Shown in pieces: positions 43,140 through 56,100 of a stretch of 64,000 bases of DNA; position 1 is the stretch's first letter; each line of letters begins with the position of its first letter. The stretch covers positions 11,352,038 to 11,416,037 of the forward strand of contig CM038923.1 of NCBI GenBank assembly GCA_021904315.1, written 5' to 3'. The position numbers were made by a program, and so were the translations under genes. The notes beneath the pieces were generated by a model. The model ran no database searches. It was not told the DNA's origin and worked only from the letters and a program-made list of their open reading frames with translations. The stretch is from Sphagnum magellanicum (lineage: Eukaryota > Streptophyta > Sphagnopsida > Sphagnales > Sphagnaceae).

Positions 43140-46100
43140 GAGTTTAGAGTAGCATGAGTGTAGCAAGTACGATTAAAAAACTATAGAAAATAACAAAGGA
43201 AAAGGAAGTGCAGAGGAATGATCATAGACGGAGGCAGGAGGGGGAAGTGGAATTGTTGAAAAAAATATAAGCAAAAGAGGAGTTGAGAAGAGCAAAGCTT
43301 GAATGTGTGTTGAATATTTAGTCATTGGCTATAAGGTTACCATTGCATTCATCATCATCTTTGGATGTGTAGAAGGGAAAGCATATAATGAAAAAATACA
43401 ATTTGCGCAAATGATAATTCATGATATAAATACAACTGGAACATCTGTAGTTGAGTTTTTGCATAGAAGTAAAAGACATTGGCGTGTAAGAAAGCAAACA
43501 AGATGTTGAGCAACATCAATAGATTTGGTGTTCATTGAAGAATTGGAGGACGATGAAGTTGTGGAGCAACACTTTGTGGAAGCACAGATAGCACAAAAGG
43601 TCACAAGGGAGGAAAATGTCATTGAGGCCAAAATACAACCATCCACAGAAGTGTAGGTGGAAGTACAGTAATCCATAGAGGTGTAGGCAATGGTAGAAGC
43701 ACAATGAAGGGCGATGGAGATTGAGAGGCATGAGTCAAAAATTATAGCGAAAAGAAGACACATGATGCTCAACATAGTTACAATTCTGGAGAAAGGTATT
43801 AAATTTTAGATCATGAGCAATTCATGTGGACACAAATGAAACAAAAGTATAATAAACATGTTGAGTAGATGGAGAATTGGAAGGATATTGTTGAGGAAGA
43901 AGACTAGGCTTATAAAGCAAGGCTTGTTCCTTTGTTTTTGATGGATTGGCAAACATTGATGCTCGATGTCATGTTGGAATTTCTGAACACATTCTTGATC
44001 AAGGGCACATATATTTACTTTGGGCATAAGGATAAGGTGTATGTCATTAGCAAACAATTGATTGTAGATGTCTTTGGAGTATGTGTAGAAAGGTATGTAG
44101 AAGACCTTAAAAGGTAGGTTAGTAAGTCACTAGTAGTCCAGGCATTATAAAGTTGTAGACTTGCACCTGTAATTTTTTTGTAGATCAGTGGAATGCAAAG
44201 AGTTTGGGTCTACCATACTTTGTTAGATATCCTACCATTATATTAGTCATTATCATAGGGAGAAGGTGCAATATTTTAGCAACAAGAATGCTATTACATT
44301 GGCGAGAGTAGAAAAGGGGTAGAAGGTAGATTGCGCACATATTATATTCAATAGTCTCTGTAGTGAGTTAGATTAGTGGTATAATTATGTCAAAGAGAAT
44401 AAGGGGGATAAGAAAGATACTTGTTAGTCTGCTTTGGTATTGGCAAAAATCTTTCAGTATTTTGTTATGCATCAAAAGGAGAATCCATAGAAACCATTGA
44501 CCAAGGTTTAAATAACTAGGGAAGAAATGCAGACAACACTAGAAAATAGAAAGAAGGCTACAACATATTGACCAAGAAGTGCTTTTAAGAGGAAGAACAT
44601 AGTTGAAGAAGGAAGAGCTTCAAGCTCAAAAATGAAGAGAGAATAGGAGAGCATGGAAGTAAAGGCACAAAAAATGATGAGGGGTAGAGTGGAACCATTT
44701 GCACTACCAACAATGGTATGGGCAGTGCCAAAAGTGGTACAAGTACCCAGATAGATTGTAGAGGTACCATAAATTACATCTCCACAGGAGGGACAACTAA
44801 GGGAGTAGAGGTAGGAAGTACCACAGATGACATCTCCATAGGAGAAATAGTTGAGGGAGCAGAGGCAAGAAGTTAAAAAGGAACATGACACAAGGCTTTG
44901 AAAGGCTGAGGATTATCTACACTTTGATGGGGATGTATATGAAGATTGGATGGAGACCATTAGAAATCCACAACATTTTTAGCATTTACAACAACATTTC
45001 CAATAACAACAACAATAAACATAAGAAGGTCTATAGGCTATTGGATCATAGATGAAGAGAGTGGAGATATAACCTTTTTTTGTAGAGGTCAAGCCATTAG
45101 AACTACAGGTACTAGTTAGTAGACCAAGATTTGTAGAAGGATTTCCATTTGAATTTGAATCAGGGAGTAGATTGGTGCAAGAGATGGGATCATCTGCAGA
45201 AGGATCCAAAAATCCTACAACATAGATAAATACACCAAAGTTTATGGAGGAGGTAAATGTAGAAGTAATGCAACCACAGAAGGTAGTTGAATTATTTTAG
45301 ACTATGGCAATTATAAGTCTGAATATGGGGAATTTGAATATAGAAGTGAACAGTCTAAAGAATATATTGGCCACAAGGGAGAAGGAGAAGGCAATACTAC
45401 AAGAGGAATTGGATAAGGAGAGAAACTTCCATAAGGAGTAGAAGCATAGTGTGGAAATCTAGAAGAAGAATAGGGCTAAGGTTGAACAGAAGATTAAGTA
45501 TTCATTAAGAAACTACAGGATGAGAATGAAAAGCTCAAAGTTTGTTCAACACAGCTAAAGTCACAAGATGAAGAACTGTAGGATTTAAGGTAGAAGGTTA
45601 AAATTTGGGAAACCATAAGGAGAAGGAGAATGTTTTGATAGATTTGGAATTGATGAATCTGAATAATTCATCTATGTTGCAATCTAAAGAGCTTTTAAAT
45701 TTTTTTTGTCACAACCTTAGCCTTGGGTTCGTGACTAAAGCAAATGCATAAAAAAGTGCAGGCCGAAAGTGCAACATGGGAATCACATTTACATTCTTGG
45801 GAGTGTGAGGGAATGAGCGCACACATTCCCAAGTGGACTCCCACTTTCGGAGTGGAATACCTATGGAATCCCGAATCTTCAAAGAGATATTTCAAGAGTC
45901 AAAACTCATTGGATCAAATAGTTCCTTATATCATTGGAAAACTCTTGAAACGTAGATGTCAAAATGGGCTTTCATGACCCATTTTAATACTTAAAAACAC
46001 AAGTTATGGCCAAAAGAAGCGTCAAGAATCAAAGTGCCAATTTGACTCCCACCCACTAAAAGTCTAGAATTGCCTTAAAATAAATGCATGCAGGTGGTGT

Positions 46101-47460
46101 GCCACATATCGTTGCAAAGCTCTTGACAAAGGCTACAACTTTGCTTCATACCTGATTTCAATTTGAGGTCTTCACAAGAAGTTATGCCTCTCCAAAGTGA
46201 TGGGAGTCCCAATTTTTGGGAATTTTGGGATTTCCAACTTGAGCGTCCCGGGACAAAATGACATTTGGATGCAACCCCCGTAGTTAATCATAGAGAATAC
46301 TATAAGGGGGAAGGTGATGGCTTCCCCCAAGTCCGAGCCGTGGTGAGTCTTGTGAGTCCATGTATGTTCGTGGCTTGTCCGTGCACCAAAAATGCTCCAA
46401 CCATGCACTAAACAATTTGTTGTTTGGTTTGTGCAAGTCTGTGTGATAATTAACTTGCTTGTCACTTTTCCTAGTCCCCATTTTAGAGCTCTGACACACC
46501 CTTCTACCCTCAAAGTGTTGCGAGCTAATGAGCGTACCCCAACTTTTTCTTCTTTCGATGTTTTCATTTTCAAACTTGCATTTGAATCTTTCAAAGAGTG
46601 TGGGGTGCGTCAAAGACAATAAAGGTAGAAAGAAAGAAGTTGATGGAAGAAAAGGAGTATCAAAGGAATTTGTAGCACATGTAAGCACAATTGGAGATTA
46701 CACATGAATAGAGGAAGAATATGGACGCAATTGGTGTTAAGAAAAGGTTAGAGCATTATGAACAAATGTTATAATACTATACCCTAATGAGGACAAAAAA
46801 CAAGATGAAGGATTTTGAGGTAGAATTTGAGGAATGGTGGGAAGTTACAAAGGAGTATTTTATAAAGGAGTTGGAGAAGAATTTGGTTCAGCATAAAGTT
46901 GATGATTTTTTTTGAAATACAAGTTGGAAGTTTATCAAAAGAATTTTCAAGATTTTATTTGTGGTAGTCCAACAAGTATAGAGGTATTGGGCTAGGACGA
47001 GGAGATTGAAGTAGGGCCCAATGGAATAGTTTAGGAGGAGGAAATATAGATCAAGGAACCACAAGACCTCAGAAGTGGAAGAACTTAGGAGTAGGAGGTG
47101 AAGATAGAGAAACCACATGACCTCGGAGGTGAAGGTCAACAGGAGAAATAACTATAGAAAACTCAAAAACAAGAATAGGTGGAACCTATTCCAATAATAA
47201 AAGAAAAGGTATCCAAGACATAGTTCCTGGAAGTAGAACCATAGACTGAGTTAATGGAAGAGGAGGTCAAAACTGTGGAGATAAACGTACAAGTCAAAAC
47301 TATAGAGCTAGAGGTGGATATAGAACCATTGGTTGTTATACAAGTTGAAACTATGAAGACTGTAGTAGAGGAGATAGATGTTTAGATGGATACGAAATAC
47401 TCTCATTTCATTTTCTGTCATTTTACAAGGATTTTGGGGACGGAATCCAAAGAATAGAAG
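43140..47460 (+). pseudogene. gypsy G2 third open region (unknown protein with coiled coil)
   Basis: It shares block order with G1: the EGKAYNEKIQFAQMIIHDI block (about 43370-43430), a Val/Glu/Gln-rich low-complexity stretch, and the NTFLIKGTYIYFGHKDKVYVIS block (43980-44055). A Lys/Arg-rich section (44.5-44.9 kb), an Asn/Gln-rich section and a long Lys/Glu coiled coil (45.3-47.3 kb, around solo LTR S-D) follow. I cannot name it. Two copies with the same architecture downstream of integrase show that it is a regular part of this gypsy family. It is heavily broken. Confidence 0.52.
45707..46612 (-). mobile_element. solo LTR S-D inserted in gypsy G2
   Basis: On the minus strand it starts TGACGCACCCCAC and ends GGTTGTGACA, 906 bp, and matches the S family including the CACCTTCCCCCTTATAGTATTCTCT block (about 46290-46315, minus strand). 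Flanking 5-mers do not match, so the target duplication has decayed. The interrupted coiled-coil coding character continues on both sides. Confidence 0.82.
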
Positions 47461-47482
47461 GGGTAATGTTAAGGGGGTAGGA
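47459..47482 (+). other. gypsy G2 polypurine tract
   Basis: GGGGTAATGTTAAGGGGGTAGGA directly precedes the LTR start TGAGTACATGG. The same arrangement is found next to the G1 3' LTR. Confidence 0.55.
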
Positions 47483-48100
47483 TGAGTACATGGTTTGGAT
47501 GAACAAGGCATTTGGATAGGGACTGATCATGGAACATTGTTAGTTTGAATTTTGAATTCTTGTTGTTTTTTTAACCCTGATGATGTGATTTGGGATTGCC
47601 CAAAAGGGAGATTTTGGGAAGAAGGTAGGGGATTTTAGACACACAGTTTTGGGAAGAGTAGGAGGAACTATAGGTACTTTGTAGTAAAAAACCACAAATT
47701 CTGTTTTGGATATACCACAAAATTTATTTGTTGTTTTGATTTCATTTTCAACAAAACATGGAATTTTGTTGTAATTATGATCCAGTTTTTAATAAAATAA
47801 AGAAGTATAGACTTTTGCAATCGTTTCTATGTTCAAATTTTTGTGTGAATTTGTGGTATTATCAGAATATGATGAAATGAATTGCAATTTTGTTTCTGGA
47901 GTTTTTTATAATGTATTTTAAGGTGTAGATTCTGGTTATATGAAGTAACCATGAAACTAGTGTTTTAATGAATGGTAAAATTAAATGTGTTGAAAATCTA
48001 AGCAAAAATAGTGAATGTATGCATGTGAAGTGCAATTCTTATTATTATAGTAGTGTGAAATAATTATGTAAGAATTAAATTCATTTTTACCATCTATGTT
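47483..48100 (+). repeat. gypsy G2 3' LTR (right end approximate)
   Basis: It starts TGAGTACATGG and is similar to the G1 3' LTR for about 600 bp. The right end is uncertain because solo LTR S-E inserted at 48101. Confidence 0.5.
48096..48100 (+). repeat. target-site duplication ATGTT, left copy (S-E)
   Basis: ATGTT at 48096-48100 and 48995-48999 flank S-E. Confidence 0.82.
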
Positions 48101-48994
48101 TGACGCACCTACAAGCTCCTTAATGGACTCAAATGTGAGTCCAAACTGAAAACAACGGAAGAGCAAAGAGTCGGGGCACGCTCCCTGGTTCGTAGCACTT
48201 TAGGGGGGGTAGAGGGGCGTGCTGGAGCTCCGGGATGGGACTAGGAAGAATGACAAATGATAAATTACTCACACGGACCTGCACAAAACCAACACAAGGT
48301 GGTTAGTGCATAGTTGGAGCACTTTTGGTGCTAGGACGAGCCACGGGCAACTCGGACTCACAAGACTCACCACGGCCTGGACTTGGGGGAAACCACCACC
48401 TTCCTCTTTATAGTATACTCTGTGCCTCTTCATGAGACCCACATCCAAATGGTTTTTTGTCTCGGGACTCCCAAGTGGAAGTCTCGAAATTGCCAAAGTT
48501 GGGACTTTTGCAACTTTGTGGCCCCATAACTTTGCGTATAGACCTTTGATTGAGATGAGGTTTAAAACAAAGTTGTAGCCCTCGTCAAGAGCTTTCTAAT
48601 GGTGTGTCGCACGCCACCTACACAAAAGGAAATCGGGTCGATTCTAGACTTTTAGTGGTTAGGAATCAAACTGCCAATTTGACTCCCGACCTTTTTTTTG
48701 GCCATAACTTGTGTTTCAAATGTTCAAATGGGTCATGCGATCCCATTTTAGACATCTACGTTTCAATAGCTTTTCAATGGTATAAAAAACTCCTTGAGCC
48801 ATTGGGTTTTGACCCTTGTAATTGCTTTTTGAACATTCGAAAGTCCACCGAAACTCCAACTCCCAAAGTGGAAGCTCCTTTGGGAGTGTGAGGGTTCATT
48901 CCCTCACACTTTCCTTCACTCCCAAGCTTTCTTCTTGGCTCGCAACCTTGCAAGCCCTTGCCTTGGTCGCGAGCCCAAGGTTAGGGTTACGAAA
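48101..48994 (+). mobile_element. solo LTR S-E (894 bp)
   Basis: It starts TGACGCACC and ends GGTTACGAAA (the terminal CA of relatives has changed), with an exact ATGTT duplication. It carries the CACCTTCCTCTTTATAGTATACTCTG block (about 48399-48424) and the family's TTTGACTCCCGACC segment. Its closest relatives here are S-C and S-D. It inserted at or near the end of the gypsy G2 3' LTR. Confidence 0.87.
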
Positions 48995-48999
48995 ATGTT
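48995..48999 (+). repeat. target-site duplication ATGTT, right copy (S-E)
   Basis: This is the exact repeat of 48096-48100. Confidence 0.82.
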
Positions 49000-49059
49000 A
49001 GTTAAATCCATGTTCAAAATTAGTAAATCATTGTTGATTTCACAATAAATCATGCATGT

Positions 49060-49175
49060 GACATGGCAGAATATTCCATGACAAGGCATGGAATATTTTG
49101 CCACATCATATATTATTTCCACATGGAAAAATAATATATTGGGAATATTCCATGATGTGACATGGAATATTTTTA
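49060..49175. repeat. AT-rich palindrome cluster
   Basis: Nested inverted repeats are present: ATATTATTTCCACATGGAAAAATAATAT forms a hairpin, flanked by copies of ATTCCATG / CATGGAAT. It could be a MITE-like remnant or part of an AT-rich LTR. No target duplication was identified. Confidence 0.5.
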
Positions 49176-49179
49176 AAGA

Positions 49180-52100
49180 TTCCTTCATGCTCGTGTGAGC
49201 ATGTTCACCTACTCACCTGCTAGCGTCCTTATTTGTATAGGTGTTTGAAGTTGGAAATAATATAATTTTGATTTCAAATACAAGCTTTAATGTTCAAAGT
49301 GGTGAACCAGAGGTTACAAGTCATAAAGATTGCATAAGGGATTACATAATTCATTTTGTTATCTACTTCATTGAATACATTTCTCCAAAAGAGTAGATTC
49401 AAGTTAAAATATTTGTTTAGAAATCTTATAGTTGTCCATTTCTAAGAATTGGATATCTTGTTATGTTTTGGAGTAACTAATTTATAATCTTCTCCCCTTC
49501 CTTACAATTGTGAATCACTTCCAACTTTATCTCTTATATCTCTTGGGAGAATATAATCTATGCTTCAATTTTTGTATCTTGCATTATTTAATACTTTGGC
49601 AATTTTGGTAATTGTTTTTCATTCATTCTAACAATGTCACATGCATTTTATGTTCACATAATGTATAGCCTTTCCACTTATGAGGAGAGATGAGGAATAT
49701 GCTTAAATTTGGAAGGTCATTAGTGTTTTGAATATTGCCAATGTACGTTCCTACATTCCTACATTCTTTATGATGAATCTTCTATGTACTTCATATTTGC
49801 AAACAATTGTTTGATTTCCAAACATTTCCCTAAACTAAATTTCATGTCACAACCTCACATTAAATACAGGAGCTTGAGACATGTGAGGGGAATTATGTGT
49901 CATTATATGATGACTTATGTCACAAGTATTTTGAAAAAACCAAAGTAGGTGAGTAAGTGGGCAAATGACTTTGTCATAATAGCTTTTTCCCTTTAGATTT
50001 TGTGCCATAATGTGTAGTCACAAATATCTTAGTGGTTTGCCAACCCCACTTAACCCAATTTTAAGACTTTGGAATTCGTTGCATGAAACTCGTAATAATG
50101 TTGCTCAACATTAATGTAGATATTGGCACATGGGTTGACATGGCAAAATATTCAAAATTTGTCAAAGAATATTCAAATATTTTTATGACATGGCATTATA
50201 TTTGGATGTATTGGAGATTATTATGGCATTGATAAACATTTTATGATGTGGAAGGAATATGCCAATGAATATTCTTTCTACTCATGTTCATTTGCTCACA
50301 CTTTTGTTCATTTGATCACCAAATAACATCCATATAAGTTTATCCAACAAAATCTTAAATCATAATGATACAATTCCACCCATCCTTGAGTAGAATCCAA
50401 ACATACTAATTTTTTAATCATAATTCCCATGCTAAAAAATGTTCTTCAAACGAAGCATCATTCAATCGATAAATTTTATTTTCACAATTATAATGATAAT
50501 ATATATCTTTTCATTTTAATCACATTATAATTGAAGAAGATCCTTCAACATCCATATTTTAACAAGCCCACTAATATCGATTATCTTTCACACAAATAAA
50601 ATTGTTCACCCAAATTTCACTTTTTGTAAATAATAAGCCATAATAGGTCTATTAAGGTAACCAATCTATTGAGAAACTAGGTAACAAGACTATTGTTTAA
50701 ACTAGTAGCCAGTAACCATTTTGATTCTTAATCTTTAGACTATTGTATCGGCTAGTGATTGTTCAAAAAAACAACACTATGCTTATGGTATAGATAGTTG
50801 TAGGTTAACAAGAGTAGGGGATTCTTTTCCTTTGAAACTCATTTCCTTTTGTACATTTGTGAATATCGAAATAATTTTATGTTTCAAACTTGTTTTCATT
50901 TCAAATTTTAAATTTGGAATCTACATGTTATTGTTTTTATTCAAGCAAGAAATTATGTTATAAGAAATAATTTTTAAATGGATTCAAAAACACCCTTAAT
51001 AAAAATGATAGGTTGTCAATATTTTATCAATTTCAGTGAATGCCAACATGCACACTAGTACTAAAAGCCATTTCCAAACATTTTTTAGTTTCAACAAATC
51101 AATGGTTAAAGTATGGTTTTTCAATGTCCACATTGTTGTGTTACCATGAAGTTTTTCAAAATAATTCTTTGAATACTTATTGGAAGAGCCTTCAATTGAT
51201 CAATAAAGCAATTCCAGTCCTTGTCATTCACTTGGTTTATGGGTGTCAATAAAAATCCTTTAAATGTCCACCCATGTTCATAAATATTTTATTGATAATT
51301 CATTTGTTTTACCAATTAGAAGAATTAAACATTCCCATGGTGTGACACAACAAAATTGTAACGATTATTTAAGTCTAACCATTTTGGTATTCTCTTTGCT
51401 TGAATTTCTTTGCAATCCATTGTTCCCAATGGGAAAATAATTAAAAAAAACACAAACCACATTTGCACTTATGTTTATCAAGTCTTTTGTTATGTCAATT
51501 CTTGGATGTTCAACATGAATAGCCTCAAGGTAATCATGATGTGTTGTTTGATCATTCCATGCATTAAAAGTAATTATGTAACAAAATCCTAGTTTTGATA
51601 CATTCACATTTACTTTTACCATTAGACAAAATATTTTTAAAAAATATTCCTTAACATGGTTGCCAAATGTTAGCGATATTCTTTTTGGGGTTGCTTGAAA
51701 TATATTGCTATTAGGTTCTTGCCCCTTCTATTACACTAAGCACCATGTGTTAAGGTAAACATGGCAATGTTTAATTGGGGGGATTTTTTAAAACCTCTGC
51801 ATTCTACTACAACTATTCATTTTTGGTGGGTTGATGCATGGTTGGGTGGACCAATTTGCCACACACAATTACTTTTTAAAAAGCTCAAAATTGGGTCATT
51901 TTTCCTTTCTTAGTCTAAGATTGGAAGTAAATCAAATGTATTTTTTCCATGTCATCATTGGTACCCATAAAGTTTCTTTTCTTGGGTGAAAATTGTTTAA
52001 GGTGTATCACACAGGATGAAAAGGGCCTAATCTTTATTACAATCATTTTTTATCCTATATTTTGATCCCCATAAAAAATAACGAGTCAAAAGTTGTCAAA

Positions 52101-53560
52101 ATTTTCAAAAGGACTATATTTTAGACCATTACAATCATCCATAAATGTGTCTTTACATGGTAAAAAAAGACTAGGTAAAAAAAACAAAAGAAGGTGATGT
52201 TGTGACAAGATTTTGGTACACCTTAAAGAATTTGGACCCTCCATTAAACATGTATGCAAAAATTGCATAAAACACATCTTCCTTCAATATGATATGGACT
52301 TTTTGGAAAACCATGTTTTTTAACCTATTCAAAAGTCCATAAGTATAAGCCTACCATTATTATCACGAAATTTTCCCCCCTTTAACTTCCTTGATATGAT
52401 ATCTAACTAATTTCAAGTCCTTAACACACACAACATTAATGAATGGACCATGTCAAAGTCCATAAGAAAATGAAGTCCAAAAGTATAGTCCACAAGTTGC
52501 AACTTTGAAAGTCTTTTAGGCACATTCATACTTTTATGAGTTTGACCTAATGGGGTTGACATTGCTTAAAATTATAATTTTGTATCTTTGAAAATCATAA
52601 GGGGAGCATAATAATTTGGACTAACATATATATTTTCAAATAGGCTCCATTACTTGTAAAGTTCCAATGCTCAAAATCTGATGCAAATTGATGATATTTT
52701 TAAAAGTAAAAATGATTCAAAATTTGGGGTGGACAATTTTTTTTTCCAAACATTTTTTTCCCTTATCAAATGTGCACACTTCTTGTTCAAAATTGGAGAA
52801 GATCCTAATATTGATGATTTGGGCTTTGCATGTTGCGCATTATCGGTGAAAATGCAACGATGAAAAAAATTCGAAGTTGTGGAAATGAGAATGAAAATAT
52901 TGATGAAAATTGCATGCAACTTGAATTGAATTCAAATTCACCTAAATTCAATTCAAAGTTTATTTATATTCCTCTTAAGTAATGCAAATCAAATAGATTG
53001 TATTCAATTGAAGAGATATAGGATGCAACTTGATGCACAAGGCATTAAAAATATGCTCATCATTTGCATCAAGAATTGGCATTGAATTCGTTTTTCCAAA
53101 ATACATTTCCATTCCATTCCATTCAAAACAAAATTTAGATTTAAAATCTATTTAGATAGGACAAGATTACTAGTGAACTTAAAAACTTGTCTACCATATG
53201 CTAACTTTGATGTTATTATTGTCACTTGAATAAAATGAGCAAAAGAAGTTGAAATTGGTGAAATCCATTTTTATACAACATTTGAATGCTTTTTGCCCTA
53301 AAAATCATGAATTTTTATTTGACAAGAGCATGGATGCATAATACTACAATATGAGGTGGCTTTAATGAATTTTTGTCAAATAATTATATTATTTTGAAAA
53401 ATATATTCTAATACAAATTTTCATTTTCCTTCATAATTTTGTTTAAATTAAAAAAGCTCAAATTTTTAAAAAATATATAAAATGTGCTGAAATTGCCAAG
53501 GTACTATGTTATATACATGATGTATGATCAAGATGTTGTACAAAATAAAATTTACGTAAT
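49180..53560. other. AT-rich intergenic DNA without recognisable genes
   Basis: There is no open frame longer than about 85 codons and none resembles a known family. The sequence has many T and A runs. It is probably ancient, eroded transposon DNA, but no specific element can be named. Confidence 0.5.
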
Positions 53561-53569
53561 GCACAATTG

Positions 53570-54056
53570 TAAATCGGGTGTGAAATTTTTTTATAAAAAA
53601 ATCATAGACTAACACATGTCACATGTAGTTCCCTTAGCTCCTAGGAAATTGAATGTGCTTTTTTTAGGAATGTACCATAGCCTTAGGAGTGGCATGGAAA
53701 TTCTCAATGGCTAAATTTGTATCTTGCTTATCTTGCTAGGCATAAGGTAGTTAGAATTACCTACCACCATATAATTTGGCCTTAGTTAACCATTCCAATT
53801 TCACATAATACCCAAATGCCTTTAAAAAAAAAACATTTGCCACTTTTGTTAATTCATTGTTTGCCCATATATCTATTTCCTTGTCATCCGAGCAATCCAT
53901 GTTGTACATTATGTGTTTCAACATTTTAGGAACAATCACAGGAATAAGTGTAACTTTGCTTTTAATGCAAGCTTGTTTCAAGCAAATTTGATGAATGTGC
54001 CACAAACATAAATGCTTTTTAATTTGGGGCCACACCTCCTTATTTGATTGGTGCAT
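53570..54056 (-). pseudogene. MULE/FAR1-like transposase fragment
   Basis: A 99-codon open frame on the minus strand (54056-53757) begins with NKEVWPQIKKHLCLWHIHQI. This resembles the W-x(n)-LCLWH block that precedes the helical region of Mutator-like and FAR1/FHY3-type transposases. Beyond its stop at 53757, the sequence TNLAIENFHATPK resembles the N-x-A-IE-x-[YF]H-x-x-[LP]K block found further on in these transposases. The N-terminal DDE core and the C-terminal SWIM zinc finger are not seen. It is a short eroded piece of a DNA transposon or a domesticated relative. Identification rests on two motifs only. Confidence 0.38.
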
Positions 54057-55000
54057 GCATAGAAATTGAATTAATCATACATGTTTAAATAATAATGAAC
54101 AATGGATATGATGGATAACAAAATTATTCAATCATGCCACGAATTTACATTGAATTATTCATATCCACCCTTGCATTGTCAACATGAATGAATGAAAATT
54201 TAAATTCCAATCATTTTGAACATTTTTCTATCCATCTAGGGGGCTAGGTCAAGTTGCTTGTAACAAACAATGTGATGATATATGTATGCCATAGGGGACA
54301 CCATTCCACCATTCATTAAGCATCATCATGTTGTGCACAAAACAATATGTTACCTGAAGACACCATGTTAGCTAGTACATGACTACCAAAAATTATGGGA
54401 AACAAAACATAGATGGGTGTAAACACAATAATAAGAACCATTGATGCTTCCTAAGGTAGTCGTAACATATTGATGTGGCTATATGGGATTGATTGAAACG
54501 TTTTGAAACAATGTTGAATAACAATTCTTACATAATCCATTTACATTGGTTCATTGTGTTAAAAAAACATTGGTTACATTCTTTAAAAAATGCTAAAAAT
54601 TATTTTAGATTTATTAAGTTACTTTCAAACTTATCTAAATGCTAAATTAATATATTAAAATCATTATTATACAAATACAACACACATTTTCAACATTAAC
54701 CTAAGTTATGAAACTTGTAAATATATTGAAAAAGGACTAAGAACTATGCTTGAATCTAATTCCTATTAACATGATCAGACCCAAGTGAATATATAATGCA
54801 TTTTTATTTATTTATATTGTTTGTTTCAAATTACATGACATCTATACAAATATTGTTATTTAATTTCAAAATGAATAAACACCAACAACCATTCTTATGC
54901 AAATCCTTTCATTTCTTCATGGAAATTTGCAACCCTTTATTATTTGTTGAGCATGAGTACTTTTGCTTTTGACCTTAGACTTTGTGACCAACATATTGGG
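54057..55000. other. AT-rich stretch without recognisable gene
   Basis: Short A/T runs and no notable open frame. No terminal repeats were detected. Confidence 0.45.
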
Positions 55001-56100
55001 TGTTACAACACTAGTCTTGGGCTCTTGACCAAGGTTACGAAGAAATAAGGAAAACTAATCAAGAGTGAGATGATTGATCACATGCGCTCTTATGTGGCAA
55101 AATGGAAAGGAATAAGTCCTAACTCACTCCCACCTGGATTCTCATTTAGGAATAGAGAGTCAAAAGACATTTGAAACAATCTTGACCAATTCTTGGTTTT
55201 TAGAAATCCATTGGGTTAGGGTTTAAAGCTTTTTGTAATATGAAATACCTTGTGATTTTGAGTTTAAAAATATTCTTAAAAAAAAGAAAACTCCTTAGTT
55301 TTAAGGTTGGGTCAAATTTTCTTGACCAATCCAATTAGTACATGTACTTCAACTTGAGTCTAAAATCCAATTTTCATTAAACATTTGAGTTTAAGTTTTT
55401 TATTCAGTTTTCAATTAGAAAATTTATTCAAATTCAATATTTCTTGCTTCTTAGGTCTAAGAATTACAAAGTCACTACCATAACAACCTACTCATCGAAA
55501 GCTTTTCAACAATATTAAAAATGTGCCTTATTTTTTAGTTTTAAATTATGAATTTATTGAAATTTCAATTGTTCAATGATCAATAATTCTTGCACTATAG
55601 GTCTACACATTATGAAACCACCTTGATGCACGCTTACCTATTGAAAACTTTCAAATAGTACCAAAAGCATGCAAAAAGCACTATGGTTTGGGAGATGTCA
55701 ATGGGACAAGACAAAACAAATAAAGTATCTTCCGAGGATTCTAATGTTAAAAAATAATTTGAAATTAGGAAAATATTCCAAAATTAATTCTTGCACAATG
55801 TTGTCATTTTACATAGGCAAATTCTAAAGTATTGAAGACTATTTACTAACTAGGACTTATGGGGAAATAATATACGACGCATTATCAGTAATGAGATCCT
55901 ATTACAAAACAATCTAGTGTTATTAAGGCATAGGGTCAAACTGGAAACATACCCTAATCTTGGCTCTTGCACAATGTAGTTACCTTATAAATGTGAATTT
56001 GAAAGTATGGATGAGTACTTGCTAACTTGGTGTTAGATTGATGCCAAAAAGACATAATTCCATAGACCCTTGAACTGATTTACATGGAAATATCAGGCAT
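55001..56100 (-). mobile_element. probable decayed S-family LTR (tentative)
   Basis: TGTTACAACACTAGTCTTGG followed by GCTCTTGACCA resembles the outer end of S-C/S-D (TGTTGTAACCCTAGCCTTGG...). The pattern of repeated phrases about cell-like 'ATTCTTGCAC-TAGGTCTA...TTCAA(C/A)AATA' further in recalls the S internal segment. The similarity fades quickly and the other end cannot be placed, so this is a weak call. Confidence 0.3.

Larger units (their letters stand above)
42320..48100 (+). mobile_element. Ty3/gypsy element G2, 5'-truncated sister of G1
   Basis: It starts inside the integrase core (about 42.33 kb) and follows G1 in order: integrase C-terminal region (42.48-42.96 kb), third open region (43.1-47.4 kb, interrupted by solo LTR S-D), polypurine tract (47.46-47.48 kb) and 3' LTR. 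Similarity to G1 is clear throughout, in opposite orientation. It is broken many times. Confidence 0.75.
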
